Translations under genes and position numbers: made by a program
The notes under the pieces: generated by a model
What the model saw: the letters and a program-made list of their open reading frames with translations, nothing else
What the model was told of the DNA's origin: nothing
Database searches by the model: none
In this document: positions 43,285 through 52,265 of the stretch, piece after piece
Layout of the letters: each line of letters opens with the position of its first letter
Numbering within the stretch: the first letter of the stretch is position 1
Assembly: GCF_019599145.1 (NCBI RefSeq)
Contig: NZ_CP080647.1
Coordinates: 4,960,001-5,024,000 of the forward strand
Reading direction: 5' to 3'
Source: Streptomyces akebiae
GTDB taxonomy: Bacteria; Actinomycetota; Actinomycetes; Streptomycetales; Streptomycetaceae
Length of the DNA stretch: 64,000 nt

Positions 43285-44004
43285 TCAGGTCACCGCCGCG
43301 ATCACCACCACCGTCATCGCCATCGTCGCCGCCGTGAGAGCCGCCGCCGTGGCCGCCGCGGTCTCGGCCATCCGGCGCAGGGTGGGGTCGGCCCAGTGGT
43401 GGTCGGCGATCTCCGCCATGCGCCGCCGGGCGGGGGAGTCGTCGGAGTCGGCGTCCGGGAAGGCGAGGGTGTGCAGGTCACCGTGGTGCAGGAGGCTGAT
43501 CAGGGCGGCGGTGCGGGGGTCCGGGTCGGCGCCCTCCAGTACGACCTCCGCCAGACGCCCGCGCAGGGCGGACTCCACTGTGCCGTCGGCCTCCGGATAA
43601 CGGGTGGTGCGGAAGACGAGCAGGACCCTGCGCTTCTCCTTCCGGATCAGACCCTTGTCCAGGACACCGCGCAGAGCCGTCTCGTACTCCGCCGTGCTGT
43701 GCTCGTGGATCCACTTCCCGACATCGTCCGGCAGGGCCCCCTTGCCCGAACCGTCGGCCTCGTCGGCCTCGTCGACCGCATCAACCGCATCGACCGCATC
43801 GGTCTCGGCGTCCGCCCCGTCCGCCCCGTCCGCCCCGGAGAGCGTCCGTTCCAGCAGGGCCGCCGCCGCGATCGCGTAGGGCGTCCGCAAGGGCAGCCGG
43901 GCCTCACCCGTGGTGTCGTCCAGGGAGAGGAGGAGGATCTCCTCCCCGAGGGTCGTGGGGACGGGTGCTGACACGGCGGGAGTGGCGTCGATCGACATGG
44001 TCAT
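43285..44004 (-). CDS. GOLPH3/VPS74 (GPP34) family protein
   Basis: 239 residues from ATG 44004 (ATG 43998 alternative); neither has a good ribosome site. GPP34 features: LGEEILLLSLDDTTGEARLP, PYAIAAAALLERTLSG, WIHEHSTAEYETALRGVLDK, GLIRKEKRRVLLVFRTTRYP, AEVVLEGADPDPRTAALISL and LLHHGDLHTLAFPD. An acidic insert at ~75-100 (GADGADGADAETDAVDAVDA) arises from 9-bp DNA repeats. The C-terminal ~35 residues are hydrophobic Ala/Thr-rich and may be a membrane tail. Eukaryotic relatives bind PI4P; bacterial members are frequent in Streptomyces with unknown roles. Confidence 0.88.
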   Translation of the reverse strand: MTMSIDATPAVSAPVPTTLGEEILLLSLDDTTGEARLPLRTPYAIAAAALLERTLSGADGADGADAETDAVDAVDAVDEADEADGSGKGALPDDVGKWIHEHSTAEYETALRGVLDKGLIRKEKRRVLLVFRTTRYPEADGTVESALRGRLAEVVLEGADPDPRTAALISLLHHGDLHTLAFPDADSDDSPARRRMAEIADHHWADPTLRRMAETAAATAAALTAATMAMTVVVIAAVT

Positions 44005-44086
44005 GATCGGTACGACGCGGGCGGCGGACCGGAAGTTCCGCACCATCGAGTTGCGGCCGACACCCCCGCCCTCCCAGAATCCCCGC

Positions 44087-44686
44087 ATGGACGACTTCCC
44101 CAGGCTCAGCCAACTCCCCTCCACCCTGCCCGAGTTACAGGATTCGGCCCGCGCCGCCGGGTTCACCATGTCGTGCGAACCCCGCACCGGCAGCCTGCTC
44201 GCCACGCTCGCCGCCACCCGCCCCGGCGGCCGGATCCTCGAACTCGGCACAGGTGTGGGCGAGGGCACCGCGTGGCTCCTGGGCGGGATGAACGAGACGG
44301 CGACACTGGTCACCGTCGAGCTCGACGATGCCGTACAGGCCGTCGCGCGTGACCGGTTCGCCGAGGACGGGCGGGTCACCTTCGTCACCGGCGACGGCGG
44401 TCGCTGGCTGGAGCGGTACGACGGCGCCCCCTTCGACCTCGTCTTCGCGGACACCTGGCCCGGCAAGTTCACCCACCTCGACGCCGCGCTGGGGCTGGTG
44501 GCGCCCGGCGGCGCGTACGTCGTCGACGACCTGACGCCCGTGCCCGGCTGGCCGGAGGGTCACGGGGCGGCGGTGACCGAGCTGCTCGCGGCTCTGGAGG
44601 GCCGCGCGGACTTCCGCACGACCCGGCTGACCTGGTCGACCGGCCTGCTGATCGCCGTACGGACCGACGCCGCCACCTCTCCCTGA
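44087..44686 (+). CDS. Class I SAM-dependent methyltransferase (O-methyltransferase-like)
   Basis: 199 residues from ATG 44087. The Rossmann motifs are clear: PGGRILELGTGVGEGTAWLL (motif I), LVTVELDDAVQAVARDRF (acidic loop), VTFVTGDGGRWLERYDGAPF, DLVFADTWPGKFTHLDAALG and LVAPGGAYVVDDLTPVPGWP. The layout resembles catechol-type O-methyltransferases with an Asp metal ligand in FADTW and DDL. The substrate is unknown. Its last 127 bp overlap the convergent membrane-protein frame on the minus strand. Confidence 0.92.
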   Translation: MDDFPRLSQLPSTLPELQDSARAAGFTMSCEPRTGSLLATLAATRPGGRILELGTGVGEGTAWLLGGMNETATLVTVELDDAVQAVARDRFAEDGRVTFVTGDGGRWLERYDGAPFDLVFADTWPGKFTHLDAALGLVAPGGAYVVDDLTPVPGWPEGHGAAVTELLAALEGRADFRTTRLTWSTGLLIAVRTDAATSP

Positions 44687-45135
44687 CCGCCACCACCCGG
44701 CCCACCCGACTCCGCACCCGGCCCTATGCTCGAACTCGCATTCGAAATCGCCCCTCTGGCCGGCCCCGCACCCGCACCCGTGTCCATCCCCAACGCCGCA
44801 CGGGCCTCCCGTACATGGCGCAGTCCCTCGACCGCCGTCCGCGTGACCCGCGCGTACTCGTCCGGTGTGCGGGCCCCGGTCAGCTGGGCGCGGGCGGTGC
44901 GGAGGCGTTCGGTGGCCTCGGTCAGGGACTCGGCCGCGCCGCCGCCCGCCCGGGCCTGGGCCCGTACGTCGATACCGGACAGGCTGCCGCCCAGTCGTAC
45001 GACCCAGCGGTTGGCCTCGGCCTCCGCGTCCAGGTCGGACGACGGACGCGGATCCTCCACGGACCGCCGCCGCGCGACGGTCGCGACCACCGCCCCGACG
45101 ATCAGCAACACTGCCACCAGCACGACCAGCTTCAT
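44560..45135 (-). CDS. Single-pass membrane protein of unknown function, overlapping the convergent methyltransferase gene
   Basis: 191 residues from ATG 45135 with GGAGGAGG upstream. An N-terminal helix KLVVLVAVLLIVGAVVATVA leads into a helical cytoplasmic part (LDAEAEANRWVVRLGGSLSG, LTEATERLRTARAQLTGART, EYARVTRTAVEGLRHVREAR). The Gly-rich C-terminus reads through 127 bp of the methyltransferase coding region; the part antisense to it looks non-native. The original stop near 44690 was probably lost or never existed. The family is common in Streptomyces but unnamed. Its leader carries an 8-bp tandem array. Confidence 0.75.
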   Translation of the reverse strand: MKLVVLVAVLLIVGAVVATVARRRSVEDPRPSSDLDAEAEANRWVVRLGGSLSGIDVRAQARAGGGAAESLTEATERLRTARAQLTGARTPDEYARVTRTAVEGLRHVREARAALGMDTGAGAGPARGAISNASSSIGPGAESGGPGGGGQGEVAASVRTAISRPVDQVSRVVRKSARPSRAASSSVTAAP

Positions 45136-45152
45136 GGCCTCCTCCAGCGTTC

Positions 45153-45200
45153 CGATGTTCCGATGTTTCGATGTTTCGATGTTTCGATGTTTCGATGTTC
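45153..45200. repeat. Six 8-bp tandem units in a 5' leader
   Basis: CGATGTT followed by C or T is repeated six times from 45153 to 45200 (AAACATCG on the minus strand). It sits just upstream of the GGAGGAGG ribosome site of the minus-strand membrane protein gene (start 45135), an A/T-rich island in a GC-rich context. Confidence 0.95.
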
Positions 45201-45338
45201 CGTCCCGTACAGGTCGTACATCCCGTACGGGCCACTCACCCCGTACGTCCCATCACACCCCTTCCCCCTGTGATCGCCCGTCGAGAAACCTGTGCGTCCC
45301 CTGATGACTTCCCCAGCGGGTACCCGACGCCGGGGCGC

Positions 45339-45394
45339 GCGCACGGCGAAGGCCCGGAACCCAGGGGAGGGGGTTCCGGGCCTTCGGCGTGCGC
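45339..45394 (-). terminator. Large terminator hairpin of the first dioxygenase gene
   Basis: A 24-bp stem with one mismatch: arms at 45339-45362 and 45371-45394 (GGCGAAGGCCCGGAACCC against GGGTTCCGGGCCTTCGGC). It starts 50 bp past the stop of the dioxygenase gene at 45444. Confidence 0.88.
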
Positions 45395-45443
45395 CGGGGG
45401 TACGCCCGTCGGCCGCTCAGCCACGGGTGTACGCCGGTCGGGG

Positions 45444-46448
45444 TCAGCTCGCCGAGGCGGACTCCGACGCCGTCTCCGACGCGCCCGGCTGGACGGAGCC
45501 GTCCGTGCCGGTGTTCGTGGCCTCCGGGTCGACACCGACCGTGAGGGAGGCGACGACACCCTTGGCGATGTCGTTCTTCTTGTACTTCAGCTTGAGCAGT
45601 CCGCCCTGGGTGCCGCTGCCGTCGTAGATGGTGTCGTCGTCGAGGGTGGTGCGCTCGGTCGTGGAGGTCGAGTACGGCTCGACCTCGGCGGAGGCGAGGA
45701 CGGACTCCTCGTCGAAGAAGAACTGCCCGGTGTGGCAGGTGTTGCCGCCCTCGTAACCGGCGTCCGTCCACTCGCCGTTGACGTGCACCTTGGTGTGGAT
45801 GTGCACGCACCGGCCCCGGTACCAGCCCGGGAAGATCGTCGTGAAGGTGACGAGGCCCTGCTTGTCGGTCTTCCAGGTGCCGCGCAGATAGCGGGTGTCG
45901 CTGGTCGGCTCCTCGTGCACGCCTCCCCCGCCGCCACCGCCGGACGGTGGCTCCCCGGTCGGGGTGCCGGACGGCACGTCCGTGGGGGTGCCCGAGGGCG
46001 CGTCGGTGGGGGCGGTGCCGCCGCCCTCGGAGAAACTCTCGTAGCCCGAGTAGAGCCCCAGCGCGTCACAGTGCCAGATGTCGACGGCCGCGTCGCGGAC
46101 GGGCTTGCAGGTCTCGGAGTCGATCACCTTGAGGCGCAGGGTGAGGGGGATGCCCTCCTTGTCCTCGGTGATGTCCTGGCGGAGCTTGTCCGCGTCGATG
46201 TAGTAGGGGCCCTCGGTGGTCTCCGAGGTGAGCTTGTAGCACTCCTCCCCGGCGCTCGCGCTCGTGGCGGCGAGGGGCTTGGCGTTGCCCTTCGTGGTGG
46301 TGCCCGCGCTGGCGGTCGCGACGACCGCTCCGCCCACGCCCACGGCCGCCACGGCGCCCGCGCCCGCCACGACGACCTTGCGACGCGTCAGGTCCCGCTT
46401 GTGTTTCGGCCCCTGGGCCTTCTCGTTCCCGGTCTGGTTTCCCGTCAT
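45444..46448 (-). CDS. Tat-exported intradiol ring-cleavage dioxygenase, copy 1
   Basis: 334 residues from ATG 46448. A twin-arginine signal (DLTRRKVVVAGAGAVAAVGV) is at ~22-45. The dioxygenase domain shows CYKLTSETTEGPYYIDADKL, VIDSETCKPVRDAAVDIWHC, the iron-ligand block FPGWYRGRCVHIHTKVHVNG (Tyr, His, His) and GNTCHTGQFFFDEES. The first Tyr ligand is in GPYYID. A Pro/Thr/Gly insert (~145-180) breaks the domain and the C-terminus is Ser/Ala-rich. Family members cleave catechols, but secreted ones such as these have unclear substrates. Paralogue of the adjacent gene. Confidence 0.93.
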   Translation of the reverse strand: MTGNQTGNEKAQGPKHKRDLTRRKVVVAGAGAVAAVGVGGAVVATASAGTTTKGNAKPLAATSASAGEECYKLTSETTEGPYYIDADKLRQDITEDKEGIPLTLRLKVIDSETCKPVRDAAVDIWHCDALGLYSGYESFSEGGGTAPTDAPSGTPTDVPSGTPTGEPPSGGGGGGGVHEEPTSDTRYLRGTWKTDKQGLVTFTTIFPGWYRGRCVHIHTKVHVNGEWTDAGYEGGNTCHTGQFFFDEESVLASAEVEPYSTSTTERTTLDDDTIYDGSGTQGGLLKLKYKKNDIAKGVVASLTVGVDPEATNTGTDGSVQPGASETASESASAS

Positions 46449-46525
46449 GGCCAGGAAATTAGGGAGTCGGACTGTCAAAGCGATGAGAAGGGGCTGTGGT
46501 TTTCCCCGGCTTTCCCGAGCGAACG

Positions 46526-46567
46526 GAAAAGGGGCCCGAAATCGCCGTCCCTTTCGAGCCCCTTCTC
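46526..46567 (-). terminator. Terminator hairpin between the two dioxygenase genes
   Basis: GAAAAGGGGCCCGAAA (from 46526) pairs with TTTCGAGCCCCTTCTC (to 46567). It follows the stop of the second dioxygenase gene (46606) and precedes the promoter of the first, so each copy is a separate transcription unit. Confidence 0.75.
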
Positions 46568-46605
46568 GGCAGAAAATCTGGATATACCTGGCTCTGCCCC
46601 TCGGG

Positions 46606-47511
46606 CTATCCCTCGTTGGTCGCCTCGGGGTCCACGCCCACCGTGAGCGAGGCCCGCACGCCCTTCGCGATGTCCCGGGGGGCGTAGCGCAGTGTCAGCA
46701 GTCCGCCCCGGGCGCCGTTGCCGTCGTAGATGAAGTCCTCGTCGAGTGTGGTGCGCTCCGCCGTGTTCGACGCGTACGGCTCGACCTCGGCGGAGGCGAG
46801 GACGGACTCCTCGTCGAAGTAGAGCTGCCCGGTGTGGCAGGTGTTGCCGCCCTCGTAACCGGCGTCCGTCCACTCGCCGTTGACGTGCACCTTGACGTGG
46901 ATGTGCACGCACCGGCCCCGGTACCAGCCCGGGAAGACGGTCCTGAACGTGACGAAGCCCTGCCGGTCCGTCCGCCAGGTGCCGCGCAGATAGCGCGTGT
47001 CGTCCGTCGGCTCCTGGTGGCCGCCGCCCGGGGGCGGGCCGGAGGGGTCGCCGGTGGGAGGCGGGGCGGTGGGGGCAGGGCCGCCGTCGCCGTTGCCCAT
47101 GTCCTCGTAGCCGGAGTAGACACCGACCGCGTCGCAGTGCCAGATGTCGACCGCCGCGTCGCGGACCGGCCGGCACGTCTCGGAGTCGATCACCTTGACG
47201 CGGAGCAGCAGCGGGATGCCCTCCCGGTCCTCGGTGACGTCCTGGCGGATCTTGTCGGCGTCGATGTAGTACGGGCCCTCCATGTTCACGGAGGTGAGCA
47301 GGTAGCACTCCTCCGGTAAGGGCGCGGAGCCGTCGCCCGTCTGCCCTCTCTGTTCTCCGGCGAAGGCGTTCGCCGCCATGGCGCCGCCGAGGCCCACCGC
47401 CGCGACGGCGCCCGCGCCGGCCACGACGACCTTGCGACGCGTCACATCCTGCTGACCCTGCCGCCCCTGCTGATCCTGCTGATCCTCGTGACTCTGTTGA
47501 TTGGCTGTCAT
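46606..47511 (-). CDS. Tat-exported intradiol ring-cleavage dioxygenase, copy 2
   Basis: 301 residues from ATG 47511. The N-terminus is Gln-rich (EDQQDQQGRQGQQD) before the twin-arginine motif DVTRRKVVVAGAGAVAAVGL. Domain motifs match copy 1 almost residue for residue: NMEGPYYIDADKIRQDVTED, DAAVDIWHCDAVGVYSGYED, FPGWYRGRCVHIHVKVHVNG and GNTCHTGQLYFDEESVLASA. The Gly/Pro insert (~145-165) is shorter than in copy 1 and there is no Ser-rich tail. Iron ligands are intact. Leaders of both copies share TTTTCCCCGG-type sequence, indicating duplication with the promoter. Confidence 0.93.
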   Translation of the reverse strand: MTANQQSHEDQQDQQGRQGQQDVTRRKVVVAGAGAVAAVGLGGAMAANAFAGEQRGQTGDGSAPLPEECYLLTSVNMEGPYYIDADKIRQDVTEDREGIPLLLRVKVIDSETCRPVRDAAVDIWHCDAVGVYSGYEDMGNGDGGPAPTAPPPTGDPSGPPPGGGHQEPTDDTRYLRGTWRTDRQGFVTFRTVFPGWYRGRCVHIHVKVHVNGEWTDAGYEGGNTCHTGQLYFDEESVLASAEVEPYASNTAERTTLDEDFIYDGNGARGGLLTLRYAPRDIAKGVRASLTVGVDPEATNEG

Positions 47512-47578
47512 GCGCCGGGAAGTTAGATAAGAAACCTGTCAACGAGCTGAGAAAAGGTCTTCTTTTCCCCGGCCATGC

Positions 47579-47619
47579 GAAAGGGACCTGAAATCGACGG
47601 ACGACTTCAGGTCCCTTTC
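47579..47619. terminator. Perfect 14-bp terminator of aspS
   Basis: GAAAGGGACCTGAA (47579-47592) pairs perfectly with TTCAGGTCCCTTTC (47606-47619), 27 bp downstream of the aspS stop on the minus strand and upstream of the dioxygenase gene. Confidence 0.88.
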
Positions 47620-47645
47620 CGGGAAAGCGCCGATAAAGGCTTGCC

Positions 47646-49409
47646 TTACTTCGGCTGCGGCTTGCGCACCGACAGGTGCAGCTCACGCAGCCGCGCCTCC
47701 TCCAGCTCTGTCGGCGCGCCCATCATCAGGTCCTGGGCGTTGCCGTTGAGCGGGAAGGCGATGGTCTCGCGGATGTTGGGCTCGTCCGCGAGGAGCATGA
47801 CGATACGGTCGACACCCGGCGCGATACCGCCGTGCGGCGGGGCGCCGAAGCGGAACGCGCGCAGCATGCCGGCGAACTGCTCCTCGACCGTGTCACGGTC
47901 GTAGCCCGCGATCTCGAAGGCCTTGAGCATGATGTCGGGCTCGTGGTTCCGGATCGCGCCGGAGGACAGCTCGACGCCGTTGCAGACGATGTCGTACTGC
48001 CAGCCGAGGATGTCCAGCGGGTCCTGGGTCTCCAGGGCCTCCAGGCCTCCCTGCGGCATGGAGAAGGGGTTGTGCGAGAAGTCGATCTTGCCGGTCTCCT
48101 CGTCCTTCTCGTACATCGGGAAGTCGACGATCCAGCAGAACCGGAAGACGCCCTCCTCGAAGTGCCCGGCACGCTTGGCGGCCTCGACCCGCACCGCGCC
48201 CATGATCTTCGAAACCTCTTCGAACTCACCCGCGCCGAAGAACACGGCGTGCCCGGCGGCCAGCGACAGACGCTTGGTCAGCTCGGCGACGTTCTCCTCG
48301 GTGAGGAACTTGGCGATCGGGCCGGACAGCGAACCGTCCTCGGCGACCCGCACCCAGGCCAGACCCTTGGCGCCCTGCTCGATCGCGTACTCGCCGAGCT
48401 GGTCGAAGAACTTGCGCGGCTGGGCCGAGACGTCCGGCACGGCGAGCGCGCGCACGTGCTTGCCTGCGAACGCCTTGAACTCCGAACCCTCGAAGACATC
48501 GGTGATGTCGACCAGCTCCAGCTGAGCCCGCAGGTCCGGCTTGTCGGAGCCGTACTTGAGCATCGCCTCGCGGAACGGAATGCGCGGGAAGGGCGACGTC
48601 ACGTGCCGGCCGCCACCGAACTCCTCGAAGAGCTCGGTCATGAGCTTCTCGATGGGCTGGAAGACGTCCTCCTGCTCGACGAAGGACATCTCCACGTCGA
48701 GCTGGTAGAACTCACCCGGCGAACGGTCCGCGCGCGCGTCCTCGTCCCGGAAGCAGGGCGCGATCTGGAAGTAGCGGTCGAAGCCCGAGATCATCAGCAG
48801 CTGCTTGAACTGCTGCGGGGCCTGGGGGAGGGCGTAGAACTTGCCCGGGTTGAGGCGCGACGGCACGACGAAGTCGCGGGCGCCCTCGGGGGAGGTGGCG
48901 GACAGGATCGGCGTCGCCATCTCGTTGAAGCCGAGGGCCGTCATCTTGTGGCGGATGGCGCTGATCACGGCCGTACGCAGCATGATGTTGCGGTGCATGC
49001 GCTCGCGGCGCAGGTCCAGGAAGCGGTACTCCAGGCGCCGCTCCTCGTTGACCCCGTCCTCGGTGTTGATGGTGAAGGGGAGCGGGGCGGCCGCGCCGAG
49101 CAGCTCGACCTCGCCGACCTCGACCTCGATCTCGCCGGAGGGCAGGTCCGGGTTGATGTTCTCGGCGCCGCGCGAGACGACCTTGCCGTCGACGCGGACG
49201 GTCGACTCCTTGGAGATCTTGTCCAGCGCCTCGTAGGCCGGGGTGCCCGGACGGGCCACCAACTGCGTGATGCCGTAGTGATCGCGGAGATCGATGAAGA
49301 GGATGCCGCCCAGGTCGCGCCGATTGTGCAGCCAGCCGCTCAGCCGGACGTCGGTGCCGACGTCAGAGGCGCGGAGCTCGCCGCAGGTGTGGGACCTGTA
49401 CCGATGCAT
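47646..49409 (-). CDS. aspS: Aspartyl-tRNA synthetase
   Basis: 587 residues from ATG 49409. The OB-fold anticodon domain ([40 protein letters not shown]) precedes class II motifs: motif 1 near [15 protein letters not shown], motif 2 [20 protein letters not shown], and motif 3 [20 protein letters not shown]. The bacterial GAD insertion is present between (~310-410). The length fits bacterial AspRS. It charges tRNA-Asp in the cytoplasm; whether it also charges tRNA-Asn cannot be decided here. Single gene with its own terminator; the parS site is 71 bp upstream of the start. Confidence 0.98.
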   Translation of the reverse strand: MHRYRSHTCGELRASDVGTDVRLSGWLHNRRDLGGILFIDLRDHYGITQLVARPGTPAYEALDKISKESTVRVDGKVVSRGAENINPDLPSGEIEVEVGEVELLGAAAPLPFTINTEDGVNEERRLEYRFLDLRRERMHRNIMLRTAVISAIRHKMTALGFNEMATPILSATSPEGARDFVVPSRLNPGKFYALPQAPQQFKQLLMISGFDRYFQIAPCFRDEDARADRSPGEFYQLDVEMSFVEQEDVFQPIEKLMTELFEEFGGGRHVTSPFPRIPFREAMLKYGSDKPDLRAQLELVDITDVFEGSEFKAFAGKHVRALAVPDVSAQPRKFFDQLGEYAIEQGAKGLAWVRVAEDGSLSGPIAKFLTEENVAELTKRLSLAAGHAVFFGAGEFEEVSKIMGAVRVEAAKRAGHFEEGVFRFCWIVDFPMYEKDEETGKIDFSHNPFSMPQGGLEALETQDPLDILGWQYDIVCNGVELSSGAIRNHEPDIMLKAFEIAGYDRDTVEEQFAGMLRAFRFGAPPHGGIAPGVDRIVMLLADEPNIRETIAFPLNGNAQDLMMGAPTELEEARLRELHLSVRKPQPK

Positions 49410-49828
49410 CGTCGTTCATCCAGCCTTCGCTGATCGGGGATCTGGCGGGTGCCTCACGGCCGGTGTTCCCTATGGCCGTTGTTTCACGTGAAACAACGCC
49501 AAGGGTACCGGGCACCCCGAGATCGGCTCCCCACCATTTCCCCCGGGGGGCGAGGAGCTCCAGCGCTTACCGTCGAGGGCGAGGCGACGACGCCACGGCC
49601 GCCGTTCTCCTGACCGGATACGCACGGTCATAGCCATGGGCAGGACCGCAAGCGGTTACTGTCGCTAGCGTCGATTGCCGTCACCTCCGTCGCCACCGGT
49701 CGTGGTTTCTCGTCATGGCTCGGTCATGGTCCTCGTCGGCACATGGCTCCGTCATGGCTTCCGGCACCGCTCGGTGCCCGGTACAGCTTCGGTGGCACGG
49801 TCCGATCAGCTGTTCTTAGAGTGGGTCA
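49410..49828. other. Divergent intergenic region containing parS
   Basis: 419 bp between aspS and the SpoIIE regulator. It holds the parS palindrome at 49477-49498. The rest includes repeated GGTCATGG/GTCATGGCT steps at ~49710-49765 (CGTCATGGCTCGGTCATGGT, then CCGTCATGGCTTC). No coding frame was seen. Confidence 0.5.
49477..49498. other. parS: parS site (ParB binding palindrome)
   Basis: The 16-mer TGTTTCACGTGAAACA (49480-49495) is the universal parS consensus; the palindrome extends three bases on each side (CGT...ACG). In Streptomyces such sites cluster around oriC and load ParB for chromosome segregation. The site lies in the 419-bp gap upstream of aspS. Confidence 0.95.
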
Positions 49829-52231
49829 ATGCGCACTGGTGAGCCCCCGCCCACCGTAGGGGACGTCCTGTCCGCCCTGGCGACGGGACTGTGGACCTGG
49901 GACAGCGCTGCCGGAACCGTCACGCTGGACGCCGAGGCCGCCCGGCTCATGGGGCTGCCCGCCGAACCGACGACCCTCACCCAGGCCGGGGCGCGCTCAC
50001 GTCTGCACCCCGTCGACTGGAACGAGATCGTCTCGGTCGTGCAGCTCGCCGTCGCCGAGGACACCCTCGCCGAGGTACGGATCCGGGTCATGGACGAACG
50101 GGGCCGCGTGATCCGTACGATCCGCAGCCGTTCCAAGCCGACCTTCGACCCGGTGCGCAAGTCCTTCGAGCTGATCGGCACCATCCAGGAGGTCACCGAG
50201 CCGTCCCCGGCGACCGCCGTCCGGGCTCCGTCCGTCACCGGCGACTGGCGGCGTTCACGCGAGGCGTTCCTGCTGGACGCGGGCCGCGCGCTGGCCGAGG
50301 CGCGGTCCACGGCCGAGGTGCTGCGGGTCGCGGCGGGCCTGGCGATGCCCGGGTTCTCGCCGGACGGACTCGCGGTCTTCGGCGTGGAGGCCGACCGCCT
50401 CACCGTCATCGGCCACCACGGGCACAACCAGGGTGACGAACGACCCTTCACCCACATGCCGCTGGAGACGGACTACCCGGCCGCCGAGGTGGTCCGCACC
50501 GGCCGCGCCGTCTATCTCTCCTCCCCCGAGGACTACAAGGCGCGCTACCCCACGGCCTGGCCGCTCGCCGAACAGTTCGGCCGCCAGTCCTGGGCGTTCC
50601 TGCCGCTGACCGTCGCCGGGCGCACGATGGGCGCGTGGATGGCGGGCTTCACCCACCCCGTCACCTTCACCCCCGACGAGCGCTCGGTCCTGACCACCGT
50701 CGCGCGCATGCTCGCCCAGGCCCTCTCCCGCGCCGGCGCGGCCGAGACCGAACGCGAACTGACCGACGGCCTGCAGCGCACGATGCTGCCCACACTGGGC
50801 CCCGAGATACCGGGCATGAGCGTCGCCGCGCGGTACGTCCCCACCGGCGGCGGACTCCAGGTCGGCGGCGACTGGTACGACATGATCGCCCTGCCGAGCG
50901 GCCGGTTCGCCCTGGTCATCGGCGATGTGCAGGGCCATGACGTACGCGCCGCCGGTCTCATGGGCCAGCTCCGCATAGCCCTGCGCGCCTACGCCTCCGA
51001 GGGCCACCGCCCCGACGCCGTCCTCTCCCGCGCCTCGCGCTTCCTGCACGGCATCACCGACTCCGCCGCCGACGCGTACCCCGACCTGCGCTTCGCGACC
51101 TGCCTCTACGTCGAGGTCGACCCGGCGTCCGGCGTCCTGGACATCGCCCGTGCCGGACACCCCGACCCGGTGGTCCGCATGGCCGACGGGACGGTCCTCG
51201 TCCGGCCCACCCCGGGCGGCCTCCCCCTCGGCGTCGACCCCGACGCCGACTACCCGACGACCCGGCTGGTGCTGGAGCCGGGCGAGACCATGCTCCTGTG
51301 CACCGACGGCCTCATCGAAACCGGCGGTCACGACCTCGACACGGGCTGGCGCCGCATTCGCACGATCCTGGAGTCCTTCGACGCGGCACCGTACGAGGTC
51401 GAGGGGGCCTCGGACGTCGAGGGGGCCTCGGACGTCGAGGGCGCCTCGGACGTCGAGGGTGCCGGAGGGGTGCGGTCGGAAGAGCGGCGGGCGCTTCCGC
51501 CAGGAGCGGATCCCTCCGGGTCGGAACGGCCGACCACCCCGGAAGAGAGACCCCCCGCATCCGGCCGCCCGAACGCCGGCGCCCTCTCCCCGGCCGCTGC
51601 CCTCGCCGCCGATCGGCCGGAGCCGAGCGGGCTCGCGCCGGGACGGCTGGAGGCGTTGGCCGACGCGCTCGTCCAAGGGGTGCACGGCCCCTCCTCGCAC
51701 CACACGCCCGGCCCGCTCGCCGACCGGCGCGAGGACGACATAGCGATGCTGTTGCTGTGCCGGGAAAGCGAGGGACGGGGCCGCGACACCGGCGCCCTCT
51801 CCGTGCCGACCCGCCGCACCGCCCTGACCATCGCCCAGGCGGAGCCGGAGCGCATCTCCGGCGCCCGCCAGCAGGTGCGCGAACTCCTCCACGACTGGAC
51901 CTGCGGCGACCAGGTCGACTCCGCCGTCCTCCTCGTCTCCGAGATGCTCACCAACGTTCTCGTCCACACCGACGCCGACGCCCTCCTCGTCGCCGAGATG
52001 ACCGGCGACGGCGGCAAGCGCAGGATGCGCGTGGAGGTCACCGACGCCAGCGACGACCTCCCCCACAAGCGCCACCCCGGTGAACTCGCCTCCTCCGGCC
52101 GCGGCCTCGTCCTCATGGACATGCTCGCCGACGCCTGGGGCGTGGACCCTCGCGGCGACGGCAAGAGCATCTGGTTCGAGCTGTACGAGACGCCACCGCC
52201 GGAGGGGTCGCTCGGTGAATCCCTGAACTAG
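49829..52231 (+). CDS. PAS-GAF-SpoIIE phosphatase-HATPase signalling protein
   Basis: 800 residues from ATG 49829. Order: PAS-like (~10-115, LSALATGLWTWDSAAGTVTL), GAF (~145-300, SREAFLLDAGRALAEARSTA, RQSWAFLPLTVAGRTMGAWM), SpoIIE phosphatase (~315-530: LQRTMLPTLGPEIPGMSVAA, GGDWYDMIALPSGRFALVIG, DVQGHDVRAAGLMGQLRIAL, MLLCTDGLIETGG) and an anti-sigma-type HATPase (~670-790: LLVSEMLTNVLVHTDADALL, SGRGLVLMDMLADAWGV). A Pro/Ala-rich insert (~525-620) with a 3-fold DVEGAS repeat splits the phosphatase end. Such proteins both phosphorylate and dephosphorylate antagonists. Cytoplasmic. Confidence 0.95.
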   Translation: MRTGEPPPTVGDVLSALATGLWTWDSAAGTVTLDAEAARLMGLPAEPTTLTQAGARSRLHPVDWNEIVSVVQLAVAEDTLAEVRIRVMDERGRVIRTIRSRSKPTFDPVRKSFELIGTIQEVTEPSPATAVRAPSVTGDWRRSREAFLLDAGRALAEARSTAEVLRVAAGLAMPGFSPDGLAVFGVEADRLTVIGHHGHNQGDERPFTHMPLETDYPAAEVVRTGRAVYLSSPEDYKARYPTAWPLAEQFGRQSWAFLPLTVAGRTMGAWMAGFTHPVTFTPDERSVLTTVARMLAQALSRAGAAETERELTDGLQRTMLPTLGPEIPGMSVAARYVPTGGGLQVGGDWYDMIALPSGRFALVIGDVQGHDVRAAGLMGQLRIALRAYASEGHRPDAVLSRASRFLHGITDSAADAYPDLRFATCLYVEVDPASGVLDIARAGHPDPVVRMADGTVLVRPTPGGLPLGVDPDADYPTTRLVLEPGETMLLCTDGLIETGGHDLDTGWRRIRTILESFDAAPYEVEGASDVEGASDVEGASDVEGAGGVRSEERRALPPGADPSGSERPTTPEERPPASGRPNAGALSPAAALAADRPEPSGLAPGRLEALADALVQGVHGPSSHHTPGPLADRREDDIAMLLLCRESEGRGRDTGALSVPTRRTALTIAQAEPERISGARQQVRELLHDWTCGDQVDSAVLLVSEMLTNVLVHTDADALLVAEMTGDGGKRRMRVEVTDASDDLPHKRHPGELASSGRGLVLMDMLADAWGVDPRGDGKSIWFELYETPPPEGSLGESLN
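51396..51467. repeat. 18-bp tandem repeat coding for DVEGAS
   Basis: Four imperfect 18-bp units of the form GAGGGGGCCTCGGACGTC run across 51396-51467. They encode VEGASD-type hexapeptides in the phosphatase gene; the period preserves frame. Confidence 0.85.
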
Positions 52232-52265
52232 GGGGTGTGAGGAACCGAGGGGGCATCGCCGGGGA

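Noticed and set aside
42418..44004. AbiE toxin-antitoxin pair
   Set aside because: The neighbouring gene is GPP34 on the opposite strand, not an AbiEi antitoxin, and catalytic residues look degenerate.
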